A stretch of 64,000 nucleotides of DNA from Formosa algae. GTDB lineage: Bacteria; Bacteroidota; Bacteroidia; Flavobacteriales; Flavobacteriaceae. Positions 50,797 to 60,600 of this stretch are shown here, in pieces. Where the stretch lies: NCBI RefSeq assembly GCF_001439665.1, contig NZ_LMAK01000078.1:1-64000 (forward strand). Reading direction: 5' to 3'. Numbering within the stretch: the stretch's first letter is position 1; the number at the start of each line of letters is the position of its first letter. The notes under the pieces were generated by a model that was given only the letters and a program-made list of their open reading frames with translations, was not told where the DNA came from and searched no databases. The position numbers and the translations under genes were made by a program.

Positions 50797-51529
50797 CACC
50801 AATGTATTTATACTCTTTGCGTTAATTCTCATCTGCATATCATTTTTGTATGCATCGGTTGGGCATGGTGGTGCGAGCGGATATTTGGCATTAATGGCTT
50901 TATTTTCATTTCCCATTGTCATTATAAAACCCACTGCATTGCTATTAAATATTTTTGTGAGTGGCATATCATTTTGGTATTTTAAAAAGAACAAACATTT
51001 TAAATGGCAACTCTTTTATCCATTTGCTATAACATCTATTCCTGCAGCTTTTATTGGCGGTTACCTCACGATAAATACCACATTATACAAACAGATTTTA
51101 GGTGTATTTTTAATCATAGCGGTCTTACGTATTTTAGGTGTGTTTGGTAAAGAACAACACGCTGAAAAGGCAGTACAGTTACCTTTAGCTTTAATTGTTG
51201 GTTGTGGCATCGGATTGTTTTCTGGCATGATTGGTATTGGTGGCGGTATTATTTTAAGTCCGATAATTTTACTGCTCGCTTGGGGAACAACTAAAGAATC
51301 GGCGGCCGTATCTGCCCTATTTATATTTGTAAATTCTGTAGCAGGCCTAGTAGGGTTTCTAATAAAAAACGACAGTTTCCCTACAGAATCTTTTTACTTG
51401 ATTCCGTTTGCGTTAATTGGCGGTACATTAGGCGCAATATATGGGAGCCAACGCTTTTCAAACGTAAAGCTAACGTATATGTTATCATTCGTTTTACTAT
51501 TAGCATCACTTAAATTATTTATATTTTAA
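50783..51529 (+). CDS. TauE/SafE-family anion transporter
   Basis: The 248-residue product has seven to eight helices and the TauE/SafE repeats (ASVGHGGASGYLALMALFSF, LIVGCGIGLFSGMIGIGGGIILSPIILL). The family exports or imports sulfite, sulfoacetate and similar anions. In this operon it could move an anion linked to cofactor or nitrite metabolism; the substrate is inference. The stop and the mobA start share one base (TAATG). Confidence 0.85.
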   Translation: MEYLSTNVFILFALILICISFLYASVGHGGASGYLALMALFSFPIVIIKPTALLLNIFVSGISFWYFKKNKHFKWQLFYPFAITSIPAAFIGGYLTINTTLYKQILGVFLIIAVLRILGVFGKEQHAEKAVQLPLALIVGCGIGLFSGMIGIGGGIILSPIILLLAWGTTKESAAVSALFIFVNSVAGLVGFLIKNDSFPTESFYLIPFALIGGTLGAIYGSQRFSNVKLTYMLSFVLLLASLKLFIF

Positions 51530-52113
51530 TGTCTATTCAAAAACACATATCAGTTTATATTCTTTGCGGCGGAAAAAGTTCTCGTATGCAAACAGAGAAA
51601 GGCTTGGTCGTGTTTAATAACAAACCATTTATTGAATGGATTTTAGAAGCTGTTAAACCAATATCTAATCACATCTATCTTATTACAGAAAATACAGATT
51701 ATAGCGTGTACAACTACCCGTTAGTAGCAGATATTCATAAAGACAAAGGTCCAGTTGGAGGCATTCACACGGCCTTATCACATACAAAAACACAACAAAA
51801 TTTAATTTTAAGTTGCGATATTCCCATGATATCTACACACATTATAAACAGGTATTTAATCAACTCAAAAGTGATTAATTCTAACATCACTTTTGTCTCA
51901 GATAGTACTAGAGATTACCCATTAATTGGAATGTATAGCACGAATAATCTTCAGAAATTTGAAACCGCTATTCAGCAAAACCATTTAAAATTGATGCATT
52001 TAATACAGTCGTCAACCTATCATCGCATCCAAGTAGCTTCTCGAGATTTCGAAGCGCTTTACAATATCAATACTCATGATGAATTACAAATTTTAATACA
52101 GCGTAAATTATGA
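51529..52113 (+). CDS. mobA: Molybdenum cofactor guanylyltransferase MobA
   Basis: The product shows the nucleotidyltransferase signature ILCGGKSSRMQTEKGLVVFNNKPFIEWIL, DIHKDKGPVGGIHTAL, LILSCDIPMIST and YPLIGMYS. MobA adds GMP to molybdopterin, forming the bis-MGD cofactor needed by the nitrate reductase encoded at 57674-61198. It overlaps cobA by four bases (ATGA). Confidence 0.9.
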   Translation: MSIQKHISVYILCGGKSSRMQTEKGLVVFNNKPFIEWILEAVKPISNHIYLITENTDYSVYNYPLVADIHKDKGPVGGIHTALSHTKTQQNLILSCDIPMISTHIINRYLINSKVINSNITFVSDSTRDYPLIGMYSTNNLQKFETAIQQNHLKLMHLIQSSTYHRIQVASRDFEALYNINTHDELQILIQRKL

Positions 52114-52919
52114 AAAAAGCAGATATACAACCTAAAGTGACCCTTGTTGGTGCAGGCCCGGGAGACCCGGATTTACTGACTTTAAAAGCTGTAAAAGCAT
52201 TAAAAAAAGCAAAAGCCGTATTATATGATGCCTTGGTGAACGAAGATATTTTAGACCATGCGCCTGATGCTGTAAAATTATACATTGGGAAACGCAAAGG
52301 AAACCATAGCTATACGCAAGATGAGATTAACGACTTACTTGTTAGTTACGCCAAAAAATACGGAAAAGTAGTGAGACTAAAAGGTGGCGACCCGTTTGTA
52401 TTTGGTCGCGGAAAAGAGGAAACAGATTACTTAGAAGGTTTTGGTATTAAAACGGCAATTATTCCTGGAATTACCTCAGCTATTGCTGTTCCGGCTTCGG
52501 TGGGAATTCCTGTTACACATCGCAGAGTTTCCGAAAGTTTTTGGGTGATTACAGGAACAACATCTAATCGCACCCTGTCTGCCGATGTTAAACTCGCAGC
52601 ACAATCTTCTGCCACGGTTATTATTTTAATGGGCATGTCTAAACTTTCCGAAATCACAGCGCTATATAAAGCAAATAATCGAGCAGACATGCCAGTAGCC
52701 ATTATACAAAATGGCACAAAAAAAGAAGCAAAACAAGCTGTGGGCACCATAGCAACTATTGTGAAATTAGTAAAAGACAAACAACTGTCGTCTCCCGCCA
52801 TTATCATTATTGGTGAAGTCGTAAACGGACATAAAAGTTTACTGACTTACTATAATGAACAGTTTATGGAAGACGATTTTATATATCAAAATTTAGACAT
52901 AGAACCTATAACAAAATAA
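52110..52919 (+). CDS. cobA: Uroporphyrinogen-III C-methyltransferase (SUMT)
   Basis: The product has VTLVGAGPGDPDLLTLKAVKALKKA, YDALV, RLKGGDPFVFGRGKEE, PGITSAIAVPASVGIPVTHR and IIIIGEVV, the SUMT motifs. It methylates uroporphyrinogen III at C2 and C7 to precorrin-2, the first step to siroheme, the nitrite reductase cofactor. The next gene carries the later steps. Confidence 0.93.
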   Translation: MKKADIQPKVTLVGAGPGDPDLLTLKAVKALKKAKAVLYDALVNEDILDHAPDAVKLYIGKRKGNHSYTQDEINDLLVSYAKKYGKVVRLKGGDPFVFGRGKEETDYLEGFGIKTAIIPGITSAIAVPASVGIPVTHRRVSESFWVITGTTSNRTLSADVKLAAQSSATVIILMGMSKLSEITALYKANNRADMPVAIIQNGTKKEAKQAVGTIATIVKLVKDKQLSSPAIIIIGEVVNGHKSLLTYYNEQFMEDDFIYQNLDIEPITK

Positions 52920-52920
52920 C

Positions 52921-53505
52921 ATGGAACGTAACGAATTATACCCTATATTTTTAAAAGTAAACCAACTAGACATCCTCATAGTTGGTGGCGGAAATGTTGG
53001 TTTAGAGAAATTAAGTTTCTTATTAAAGTCGAGTCCGAATGCTAATGTGGATGTCATATCTATAGACTTTTTAGAAGAATTAAAAGACTTAGCCAGTCAA
53101 CATGAAAACGTGAATTTAATTCAGAAAGCATACGATATTTCAGATTTAGAACAGCGCCATTTTGTAATTGGCTGTACAGACAATTTAGATGTTAATTTGC
53201 AAATTAATAAAGAAGCCAAAGCGAAACATTTATTGGTAAATATTGCAGATACTCCAGACCAATGCGATTTTTATTTAGGAGGCATTGTAACCAAAGGACA
53301 TGTAAAAATTGCCATTTCAACTAACGGAAAATCCCCGACAACAGCTAAACGATTACGTCAGCTTTTCGAGGAAGTTATTCCAGAAAACATCACCGAATTG
53401 GTATCAAATTTAAACCTGTATAGAAAAACATTAAAAGGTGATTTTCAGCAAAAAGTAGACGAAATGAACAAGGTTACTAAGGGTTTAGTCTCTAAAAAAG
53501 AATAA
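52921..53505 (+). CDS. Precorrin-2 dehydrogenase / sirohydrochlorin ferrochelatase-like
   Basis: The product has an N-terminal NAD-binding ILIVGGGNVGLEKLSFLLKS, KAYDISDLEQRHFVIGCTDNLDVNLQI, VNIADTPDQCDFYLGGIVTKGHVKIAISTNGKSPTTAKRLR, the layout of the CysG N-terminal half or Met8. It would oxidise precorrin-2 and possibly insert iron to complete siroheme. It starts one base after cobA and is 4 bases before moaD. Confidence 0.9.
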   Translation: MERNELYPIFLKVNQLDILIVGGGNVGLEKLSFLLKSSPNANVDVISIDFLEELKDLASQHENVNLIQKAYDISDLEQRHFVIGCTDNLDVNLQINKEAKAKHLLVNIADTPDQCDFYLGGIVTKGHVKIAISTNGKSPTTAKRLRQLFEEVIPENITELVSNLNLYRKTLKGDFQQKVDEMNKVTKGLVSKKE

Positions 53506-53509
53506 GAAA

Positions 53510-53746
53510 ATGATTACTATAAAATACTTTGGCATGCTCGCCGAACACACAAAGTGTACAGAAGAGCAAATGGATTTTAAAGCTTTAAAGCTTTCAGAAT
53601 TGGTGCAGGATTTAAAAGTAAAATATCAATTAAATCCAGCTTCGTTTCATGTTGCTCTAAACCATAAATTAGTCCAGGATTCCGAAGATGTTACCCTTCA
53701 GTTCCAAGACGAAATTGCGCTTTTACCACCATTTGCAGGTGGCTAA
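53510..53746 (+). CDS. moaD: Molybdopterin synthase small subunit MoaD
   Basis: The 78-residue product is a ubiquitin-like protein (IKYFGMLAEHTKCTEEQMDF) ending in the functional FAGG tail, where a thiocarboxylate is formed. With MoaE it converts cPMP to molybdopterin. The adenylating MoeB is not encoded in this window. Confidence 0.9.
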   Translation: MITIKYFGMLAEHTKCTEEQMDFKALKLSELVQDLKVKYQLNPASFHVALNHKLVQDSEDVTLQFQDEIALLPPFAGG

Positions 53747-53878
53747 AATTAGATTAACCCTAATTAAGTGTTACACTAAAACGCGTTATTTCACAATAAT
53801 AATGAGATGCTGAATACAACACCTCAGCATGGCATTTGACTACTATTTTAATACCGACTATTTATAAAATAAAAACTC

Positions 53879-54316
53879 ATGAAAAAGAAAACTGTATTTA
53901 TTGAAGGTCCTATTTCGCCTAGCTTTATCTCCGATTCTATTGCAAAACACCAAAGCAAACATAGCATTGGCGGACATAATATATTTTTAGGACAAGTGCG
54001 CGCAGACGAGATTGAAGGTAAAACTGTAGCTGCTATAGACTTTACTGCTTACGAAGATATGGCGTTGGAACAAATTGCAGAAATTAGAGAAAAAGCCTTT
54101 AAAACTTTCGACTTAACCTGTATGCATATCTATCACAGTTTAGGAAAAATTAAAGCTGGAGAGCTTTGTTTTTTTGTATTTGTATCGGCTAAACACAGTA
54201 AAGATATTTATGCTGCGACAGAATATTTAGTCAATATTGTAAAAAAGAAAGTACCCATTTTTGGAAAAGAAATCTTTGAAGACGACACCCACCAATGGAA
54301 AACCAATATCAAATAA
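53879..54316 (+). CDS. moaE: Molybdopterin synthase large subunit MoaE
   Basis: The 145-residue product has GGHNIFLGQVRADEIEGKTVAAIDFTAYEDMA, RVxSLG-type YHSLGKIKAGELCFFVFVSAKHSKDIYAATEYLVNIVKKKVPIFGKE and HQWKTN. The catalytic lysines (KKKVPIFGKE) are kept. The gap to moaD (132 bp) is larger than others in this operon. It overlaps nothing; the next start is one base after its stop. Confidence 0.92.
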   Translation: MKKKTVFIEGPISPSFISDSIAKHQSKHSIGGHNIFLGQVRADEIEGKTVAAIDFTAYEDMALEQIAEIREKAFKTFDLTCMHIYHSLGKIKAGELCFFVFVSAKHSKDIYAATEYLVNIVKKKVPIFGKEIFEDDTHQWKTNIK

Positions 54317-54317
54317 G

Positions 54318-55223
54318 ATGGTAGACATTACCCACAAAATAAAAACATTACGCACTGCAACAGCAACCGCTATTGTAAAAGTGAGTAAACCCGAAACAAT
54401 TGAATCGATTCTAAAAAACTTGGTTCCGAAAGGAAATGTGTTTGAAATGGCAAAAACAGCAGGACTATTTGCCGTAAAAAATACACATACAGTTATTCCT
54501 GACTGTCACCCCTTGCCTATCGAATTTACTTCCGTGAGTTATAACATTGAAGGTTTAGAGATTCATATCCTTTTCAACGTGAAAACCATTTATAAAACTG
54601 GGGTTGAAGTTGAAGCCATGCACGGCGCATCTGTAGTCGCGTTGACGATGTACGATATGTTGAAACCCATTGACAAGCGTATTGAAATTGGCAGCATTAA
54701 ATTACTTGAGAAAAAAGGTGGAAAAAGCAGTTTCAAGAATAAGCAAATTTCAACTTTAAAGGCGAGTGTTATCGTGTGTTCAGATTCGATTTCTCAAGGC
54801 AAAAAAGAAGATTTTGCTGGAAAGGCCATTATTGAAAAACTAGAAGCGAATGATGTCATTATCAAGAATTACGATATTATCCCAGACGAAGTCGAATTGA
54901 TTAGAACCAAAGCAATTGAATTGTCTGAAACCAACAACCTCATCATTTTTACAGGTGGTACAGGTTTATCGTTTCGCGACGTCACTCCCGAAGCACTAGA
55001 ACCTATTTTAGAACGTAGAATTCCAGGTATAGAAGAAGCCATTAGAAGTTATGGTCAGGACCGCATGCCGTATGCCATGTTATCCAGAAGTGTAGCAGGA
55101 ACTATAGGAAATTGCCTTGTTCTGGCTTTACCGGGCTCTACAAATGGCGCTAAAGAATCTATGGATGCTGTGTTCCCTCATGTGCTTCATATTTTTAAGA
55201 TTTTAAGAGGACAGCAACATTAG
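54318..55223 (+). CDS. Bifunctional MoaC / MogA-type fusion (MoaCB)
   Basis: I place the start at ATG 54318, one base after the moaE stop; an upstream TTG would fall inside moaE. Residues 1-~150 are MoaC (MVDITHKIKTLRTATATAIV, DCHPLPIEFTSVSYNI, KTGVEVEAMHGASVVALTMYDML), which makes cPMP with MoaA. Residues ~155-301 are a MogA/MoaB-type adenylyltransferase (ASVIVCSDSISQGKKEDFAG, IIFTGGTGLSFRDVTPEALEPIL, LALPGS). The fusion fits a linked cofactor pathway. Confidence 0.92.
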   Translation: MVDITHKIKTLRTATATAIVKVSKPETIESILKNLVPKGNVFEMAKTAGLFAVKNTHTVIPDCHPLPIEFTSVSYNIEGLEIHILFNVKTIYKTGVEVEAMHGASVVALTMYDMLKPIDKRIEIGSIKLLEKKGGKSSFKNKQISTLKASVIVCSDSISQGKKEDFAGKAIIEKLEANDVIIKNYDIIPDEVELIRTKAIELSETNNLIIFTGGTGLSFRDVTPEALEPILERRIPGIEEAIRSYGQDRMPYAMLSRSVAGTIGNCLVLALPGSTNGAKESMDAVFPHVLHIFKILRGQQH

Positions 55224-55224
55224 A

Positions 55225-56232
55225 ATGACCAAACAAAACAACATATTAACCGACGATTTTGGACGCCATCATTCGTATTTACGTATATCATTAACCGAAA
55301 AATGTAATTTACGTTGCACCTATTGTATGCCAGAAAATGGCGTGCCTTTAACACCAAAATCCCATATTATGACGGCCCATGAGATTTTTGAAATCGCATC
55401 TACTTTTGTAAAACATGGCGTGACTAAAATTAGGTTAACTGGTGGCGAACCTTTAGTGAGAAAAGATTTCTCTGAAATCCTTAAACGTCTGGCAACTTTA
55501 AATGTAAAATTATCCATTACAACTAATGCCGTTATTGTAAATCGGTTTATTGACGATTTTAAGAACTATGGATTACAAGATATTAATGTGAGTTTAGACA
55601 GTTTACAAGCCGATAAATTCACTTTTATTACACGAAGAAATCAGTTTAAAGAAGCATATAACAACATCATTCTTTTATTAGAACAAGGGTTTAACGTGAA
55701 AATGAATGTGGTGTTAATTAAAGGCTTTAATGACGATGAGATTATCGATTTTATCAAATTCACCAAACATCTTCCTATTGCCATTCGCTTTATAGAATTT
55801 ATGCCGTTTGATGGTAATAATTGGAACAAAGAAAAACTGGTTACTCAAGCTGAAATTTTAGAACAAACTCATGCTCATTTTGGTGCAGACCCTGTTATAT
55901 CTCTAAAAAACGAAGCCAATTTCACTTCTAGAAATTATCAAATAGAAGGTTATAAAGGCACTTTTGGTATTATTAGTTCGGTAAGTAATCCGTTTTGCGA
56001 CAGTTGTAATCGTATTCGCTTAACGGCGAACGGAAATATTAAAAACTGTCTATTTTCTAACCAGGAAACTAATCTATTAAAGGCTTACAGACATGGTGAA
56101 AATATTGAACCGCTTATTGCTAATTTAATACAGAAAAAATATGCTGTACGTGCAGGCATGACAGATTTTGAAACACTTAACAACCCCGAAAACCACAACA
56201 ATAATAGAAGTATGATTACTATTGGTGGCTAA
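55225..56232 (+). CDS. moaA: GTP 3',8-cyclase MoaA
   Basis: The radical-SAM motif KCNLRCTYCMP (CxxxCxxC) lies near residues 30-37, with VTKIRLTGGEPLVRKDF and LSITTNAV. The second iron-sulfur cluster site CDSCNRIRL...IKNCLF and the C-terminal MITIGG double glycine are present. It performs the first step of molybdopterin synthesis. It closes the plus-strand operon and overlaps the convergent rubredoxin-protein gene by four bases at the stops. Confidence 0.93.
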   Translation: MTKQNNILTDDFGRHHSYLRISLTEKCNLRCTYCMPENGVPLTPKSHIMTAHEIFEIASTFVKHGVTKIRLTGGEPLVRKDFSEILKRLATLNVKLSITTNAVIVNRFIDDFKNYGLQDINVSLDSLQADKFTFITRRNQFKEAYNNIILLLEQGFNVKMNVVLIKGFNDDEIIDFIKFTKHLPIAIRFIEFMPFDGNNWNKEKLVTQAEILEQTHAHFGADPVISLKNEANFTSRNYQIEGYKGTFGIISSVSNPFCDSCNRIRLTANGNIKNCLFSNQETNLLKAYRHGENIEPLIANLIQKKYAVRAGMTDFETLNNPENHNNNRSMITIGG

Positions 56233-57677
56233 TCTTGACTTACATGTTGTTTGTGGGTGGTCTTTTTAAAACTCGATTTCGGAGCTTCACAAAGCGCACA
56301 TTCATAAGTATCTGGCAATGCAGAAAACGGTGTATTTGGAACAATGTCTTGCGTGGCGTCTCCATATACTTCATTATAAATGGTTAAGCAATCTTGACAT
56401 TGATATACTTCAGCATCTTTAATTTCTGCCTCCGTTTTAATTTGTTTTTCATCTTCACGTTCTGTTCCGAGTTGCTCAAAATACAACTGACTTAATTCCA
56501 TAAGTAAACCTGGAAGTTCTACTTGGTCTATATCTTGAACATGAGTAATATACTCTCTAGAATTCGGGTCGAAATTCTTTGCATATAATAAATTATAGGT
56601 ATCCCTAATTTTAAAATCGGACAAACCTTTAGGCTGTTCATTCTTTTCAATCACTATAGATGTGAAGTAATATGCTTTCTTCGTGTATTCTGTAATCGCA
56701 AAGGTTAAACCATAAGTACTAATATCGTTCTGATCGAAATTTGACACTAAATACTTTTTCAATCTTAACGCTTCTTCATTAGCTACTGGCAAATGCCAAT
56801 TTAATTCAAGCATAGAGTGACGTACGTTAATTCCATATTTTCCCAAGAATTTTTCCCAAATCAATTTAGATTCATTTGGAATATCTTTTACAATAAACGA
56901 TTTCCAAGGCGTAATTGAGATCTTTCCAATTTTACAATCAGAACACAAATCGCACATGGCTTTCAAGAAGTCTAAATCGTAATTATTATTTCTCCAGTAC
57001 AACCCTAACCAATACTTATCGTTCCCAATTCTATTCATGCCTTCGTAATACGGAAACGGATAAAATGGGACATGTAGAGGTTTATCAATGGTCCTATTAT
57101 TTGTATCGATTGCATCGTTTACCAAATCGAAAATCATCTCGACGCTTTCTGGCTCTTCTTGTAGAAGCCCTTCAATTGTTGTTTGAATTTTAGCCATATC
57201 CCAACTATAAATTAATGCAGGGTATACAACTGCGGTTTCCCATTCTGGCAAACGCACATACAAATACCAATAATCTTCATGTTCTGAAGCTATAAAATTT
57301 AAATGCCCTGTAAATAGCGGCACCAATCGTTGTTTGGGATCTGTAATATTAACTTTTAATTGCGGATGCGTTCTAAATTGTTCTAAAACATACAGATACT
57401 TTTCTCCTGTTAACCAGGTTGTACTCGAAAAAATTCCTGCACTCACATAAGACGATACGATATTTACAGAACCTTCGCCATGAGCTGGTACCACCTGAAG
57501 ATTTTCTATAGTTTCTAAAGCCTGAGATGTTACATTTTCAGAAATTAAAATATCTTGTCTAGACCCAAAAGAAATGGTATCTAACCCTAGACGTTCTGCG
57601 GATAAACAAATCGATTTTAACTCTCCTGGCGACAATACACCACCCTTTACAATTAATCTAGATAACGCTTTCATCAT
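56229..57677 (-). CDS. Rubredoxin-domain protein with nitrite/sulfite-reductase-like N-terminus
   Basis: Residues ~1-70 match the NIR_SIR ferredoxin-like half domain (LIVKGGVLSPGELKSICLSAERLGLDTISFGSRQDILI). The middle ~300 residues include a CDLCSDC cluster-like motif (near 241-247), and the C-terminus is a rubredoxin (YQCQDCLTIYNEVYGD, DTYECALCEAPKSSF). The full nitrite reductase siroheme motif is not seen. It may feed electrons to nitrate or nitrite reduction. It overlaps the nitrate reductase gene by four bases on the same strand, so both are in one operon. Confidence 0.75.
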   Translation of the reverse strand: MMKALSRLIVKGGVLSPGELKSICLSAERLGLDTISFGSRQDILISENVTSQALETIENLQVVPAHGEGSVNIVSSYVSAGIFSSTTWLTGEKYLYVLEQFRTHPQLKVNITDPKQRLVPLFTGHLNFIASEHEDYWYLYVRLPEWETAVVYPALIYSWDMAKIQTTIEGLLQEEPESVEMIFDLVNDAIDTNNRTIDKPLHVPFYPFPYYEGMNRIGNDKYWLGLYWRNNNYDLDFLKAMCDLCSDCKIGKISITPWKSFIVKDIPNESKLIWEKFLGKYGINVRHSMLELNWHLPVANEEALRLKKYLVSNFDQNDISTYGLTFAITEYTKKAYYFTSIVIEKNEQPKGLSDFKIRDTYNLLYAKNFDPNSREYITHVQDIDQVELPGLLMELSQLYFEQLGTEREDEKQIKTEAEIKDAEVYQCQDCLTIYNEVYGDATQDIVPNTPFSALPDTYECALCEAPKSSFKKTTHKQHVSQD

Positions 57678-60600
57678 GCTAAAACTTTATGATTATTTAA
57701 TATCTCTCTCACTTCAGTTTTACAACTTCCACATCCTAACCCTGCTCCCGTTTGGTTACATAACTCAGTGAAATTTGTACAACCGTTAGTAATGGCTTCT
57801 GTTATATTTCCTTCTCCAACTTGACTACAAGAACACACCAATTTCCCAACCATAGGTTTATCGCTAGATGCGCCTCGCAGCAATTTATCTCGTTTATCAG
57901 ACAGTTCTACCTTACTCTCAATAAGGGTTTTAAATTCTGCAAATTCATTCTTATCCCCCATTAAAACGGCTCCGACTAGCAAATCGTCTTTTACAATACA
58001 TTTTTTATAGTAACGCTTAGACATATCCATAAAGATAATTTCTTCGTAACTATTATCATTTTCAGGTACAGATATATTTCCTAAGCTACATAAATCTAAA
58101 TCGCTGAATTTTAAAATATTCATCGATACAGATCCTTTGTACATACTACTAATATCTCCTGCTAAATAATTTGCAAGAATGGCTGCTTGTTCTTCGGCGG
58201 CAGAAGTAATTCCTAAAATATTATTATTGAATTCAGCAATTTCACCAATGGCAAAAATACTTGGATCTGAAGACTGTAAATGATGATTCACTTTTATACC
58301 ACGGCCACATGCAACACCACTAGATTTTGCAATCTCTATATTTGGTCGCGTTCCAATAGCATACACAATGGCATTAGATTTAAATGTCTTCCCACTTTTT
58401 AAGGTGATATTTAATGCGTTTTTAGTATTCTCGTCGTCAAACACTGTACTCACTTCGTTAGAAAAATAGATCTGAATACCCAATTCCTGTACATGCTTAG
58501 CTAATAGTTTACAAGAAATAGGATCTAACTGACGCTCCATTAAATTAGACGCTCGCTGAATAATGGTTGTATTAACATTTCTGTGTTTTAAAGCGGCAGC
58601 AAGCTCTAAACCTAAAAGTCCACCTCCAACAATAGTGACATGCTGATCTTCTGCTTTTAGATTTGTACCGTCTAAATACGACTTAAAACGATCGGCATCA
58701 TCTTTAGAACGTAACGTGAATCGGCCAGGTAAATTTAACTGCACATCGTTAGGCACAAAAGAGCGGCTTCCGGTTGCTAGAATTAATTTATCATAAGCAT
58801 GATAATTTCCATGATTATCTGTTGCCAGTTTATTATCGCGATCAATTTCTACAATAAAAGTTTCTGAATGCAATTCAATTTGAAGTTTTTTCAGTTCTTT
58901 TTCTTTAATTTTTTGAAGTTGTTCCCAGCTTAACTCTTCTGTGATATACTCTGGAAGTAACACACGGTTATAAAAGGGGTTTATTTCTTTTGAAAACACT
59001 ACAATCTTATCGGTTTCGCTATGTTCTCTGTAATTTTGAATAAAACGAAATGCTGCGGCTCCTGCACCAACTACGATTATTTTTTCTGTTTCTTTTTTAT
59101 ATTTTGATACCGAAACTCGGGTGAATTTAAAATCTGGCTCTTTAGATATTGGATCGACAATAGTGTGGGTTAAATTATTTGCACGATTTAAATCACTCTG
59201 CAATTGTTTTCCCCAATGCATAGGTAAGAACACGACACCTTTTTTTACACTATCTGTAACTTTGGCACGCACTCTTACCACGCCTTTCGCACTGGTAACT
59301 TCTACAACATCGCCATCTTTAATTTTATTTAGGAAGGCATCAACTTGACTAATTTCTAAAACTGGAGTAGAATAATGTGTTTTTAAACGCGAGACTTTTC
59401 CTGTCTTTGTCATGGTGTGCCATTGGTCACGCACACGCCCAGTAGTTAAGATTAATGGAAAAGTTTCGTTTGGTAAATTGGATGTATTTTTTATAAATTC
59501 TGGCACATTAAACATCGCTTTTTGCGAAGGCGTGTAGAACTTTTTATCTTGAAATAATCTTGGAGTCCCTGCTTTATGTGTTTCGGACACGGGCCATTGA
59601 AATGTACCTTCCCCTTTTAAGCGGTCGTAACTTAATTCAGACACATCAATATTCGAGCCTTTAGTCATCTCGCAATACTCTTGATAAATTTCGGCAGTAG
59701 AATTATAATCAAAACCTTCAAATCCCATTTTCTGAGCAAACTCACATAAAATCTCTACATCTGGTTTTGCTTCTCCTGGCGCTTCAATACCTTTTGGTAG
59801 ATATGAAATACGACGTTCAGAATTTGTCATCGTACCTTCTTTTTCTAACCAGGCTGCAGCTGGTAGCACCAAATCTGCATGCTCTAAAGTATCAGAGCGA
59901 TTAGAAATATCTTGTACCACAACAAATTTAGCATGTTTTAAGGCTTTTTCAATTTTATGTGCATTTGGCATACTTACCATTGGGTTTGTACAGACTACCC
60001 AAACGGCTTTCATTTTACCAGATTCTAAAGCATCAAACATTTCTGTCGCTGTATATCCAGCCTTATCTGAAATTTTATCAACCTTCCAAAAATCGGCTAC
60101 TTCTTGGCGGTGTTTTTCATTAAATAAATCTTTATGAACTGCTAATAAATTTGCCATACCTCCAACTTCACGACCTCCCATAGCATTAGGTTGTCCGGTT
60201 AAAGAAAACGGACCACAACCTGGTTTTCCTACTTGTCCGGTAATTAAAGACAGATTTAAAAGTGCATAATTTTTATGTGTTCCAATAGCACTTTGATTTA
60301 GACCCATAGCCCACATACTAATAAAGGCTTTAGAGTTTCCAATGATTTGAGCAGCCTTTTTAATTTCATCAACAGTAATACCACATAAAGTTGCGGCTTC
60401 TTTTAATGAAGTGCCCAGGACTTGTTTTTTATATTTTTCGAAATTTTCGGTATGATCTTTTATAAAGTTTTTATCGATCATTCGACGTTCAATTAAACGT
60501 CTTCCAATCGCGTTATATAAAATAACATCTGTTCCTGGTAAAATTTGAAGATGCACATCTGCGAAATTAGCGGAGTCGGTTTTTCTAGGATCTACAACCA

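Noticed and set aside
54261-54317. TTG start for the MoaCB gene inside moaE
   Set aside because: It would overlap moaE by 56 bases and add residues foreign to MoaC; ATG 54318 matches the family start MVDITH.
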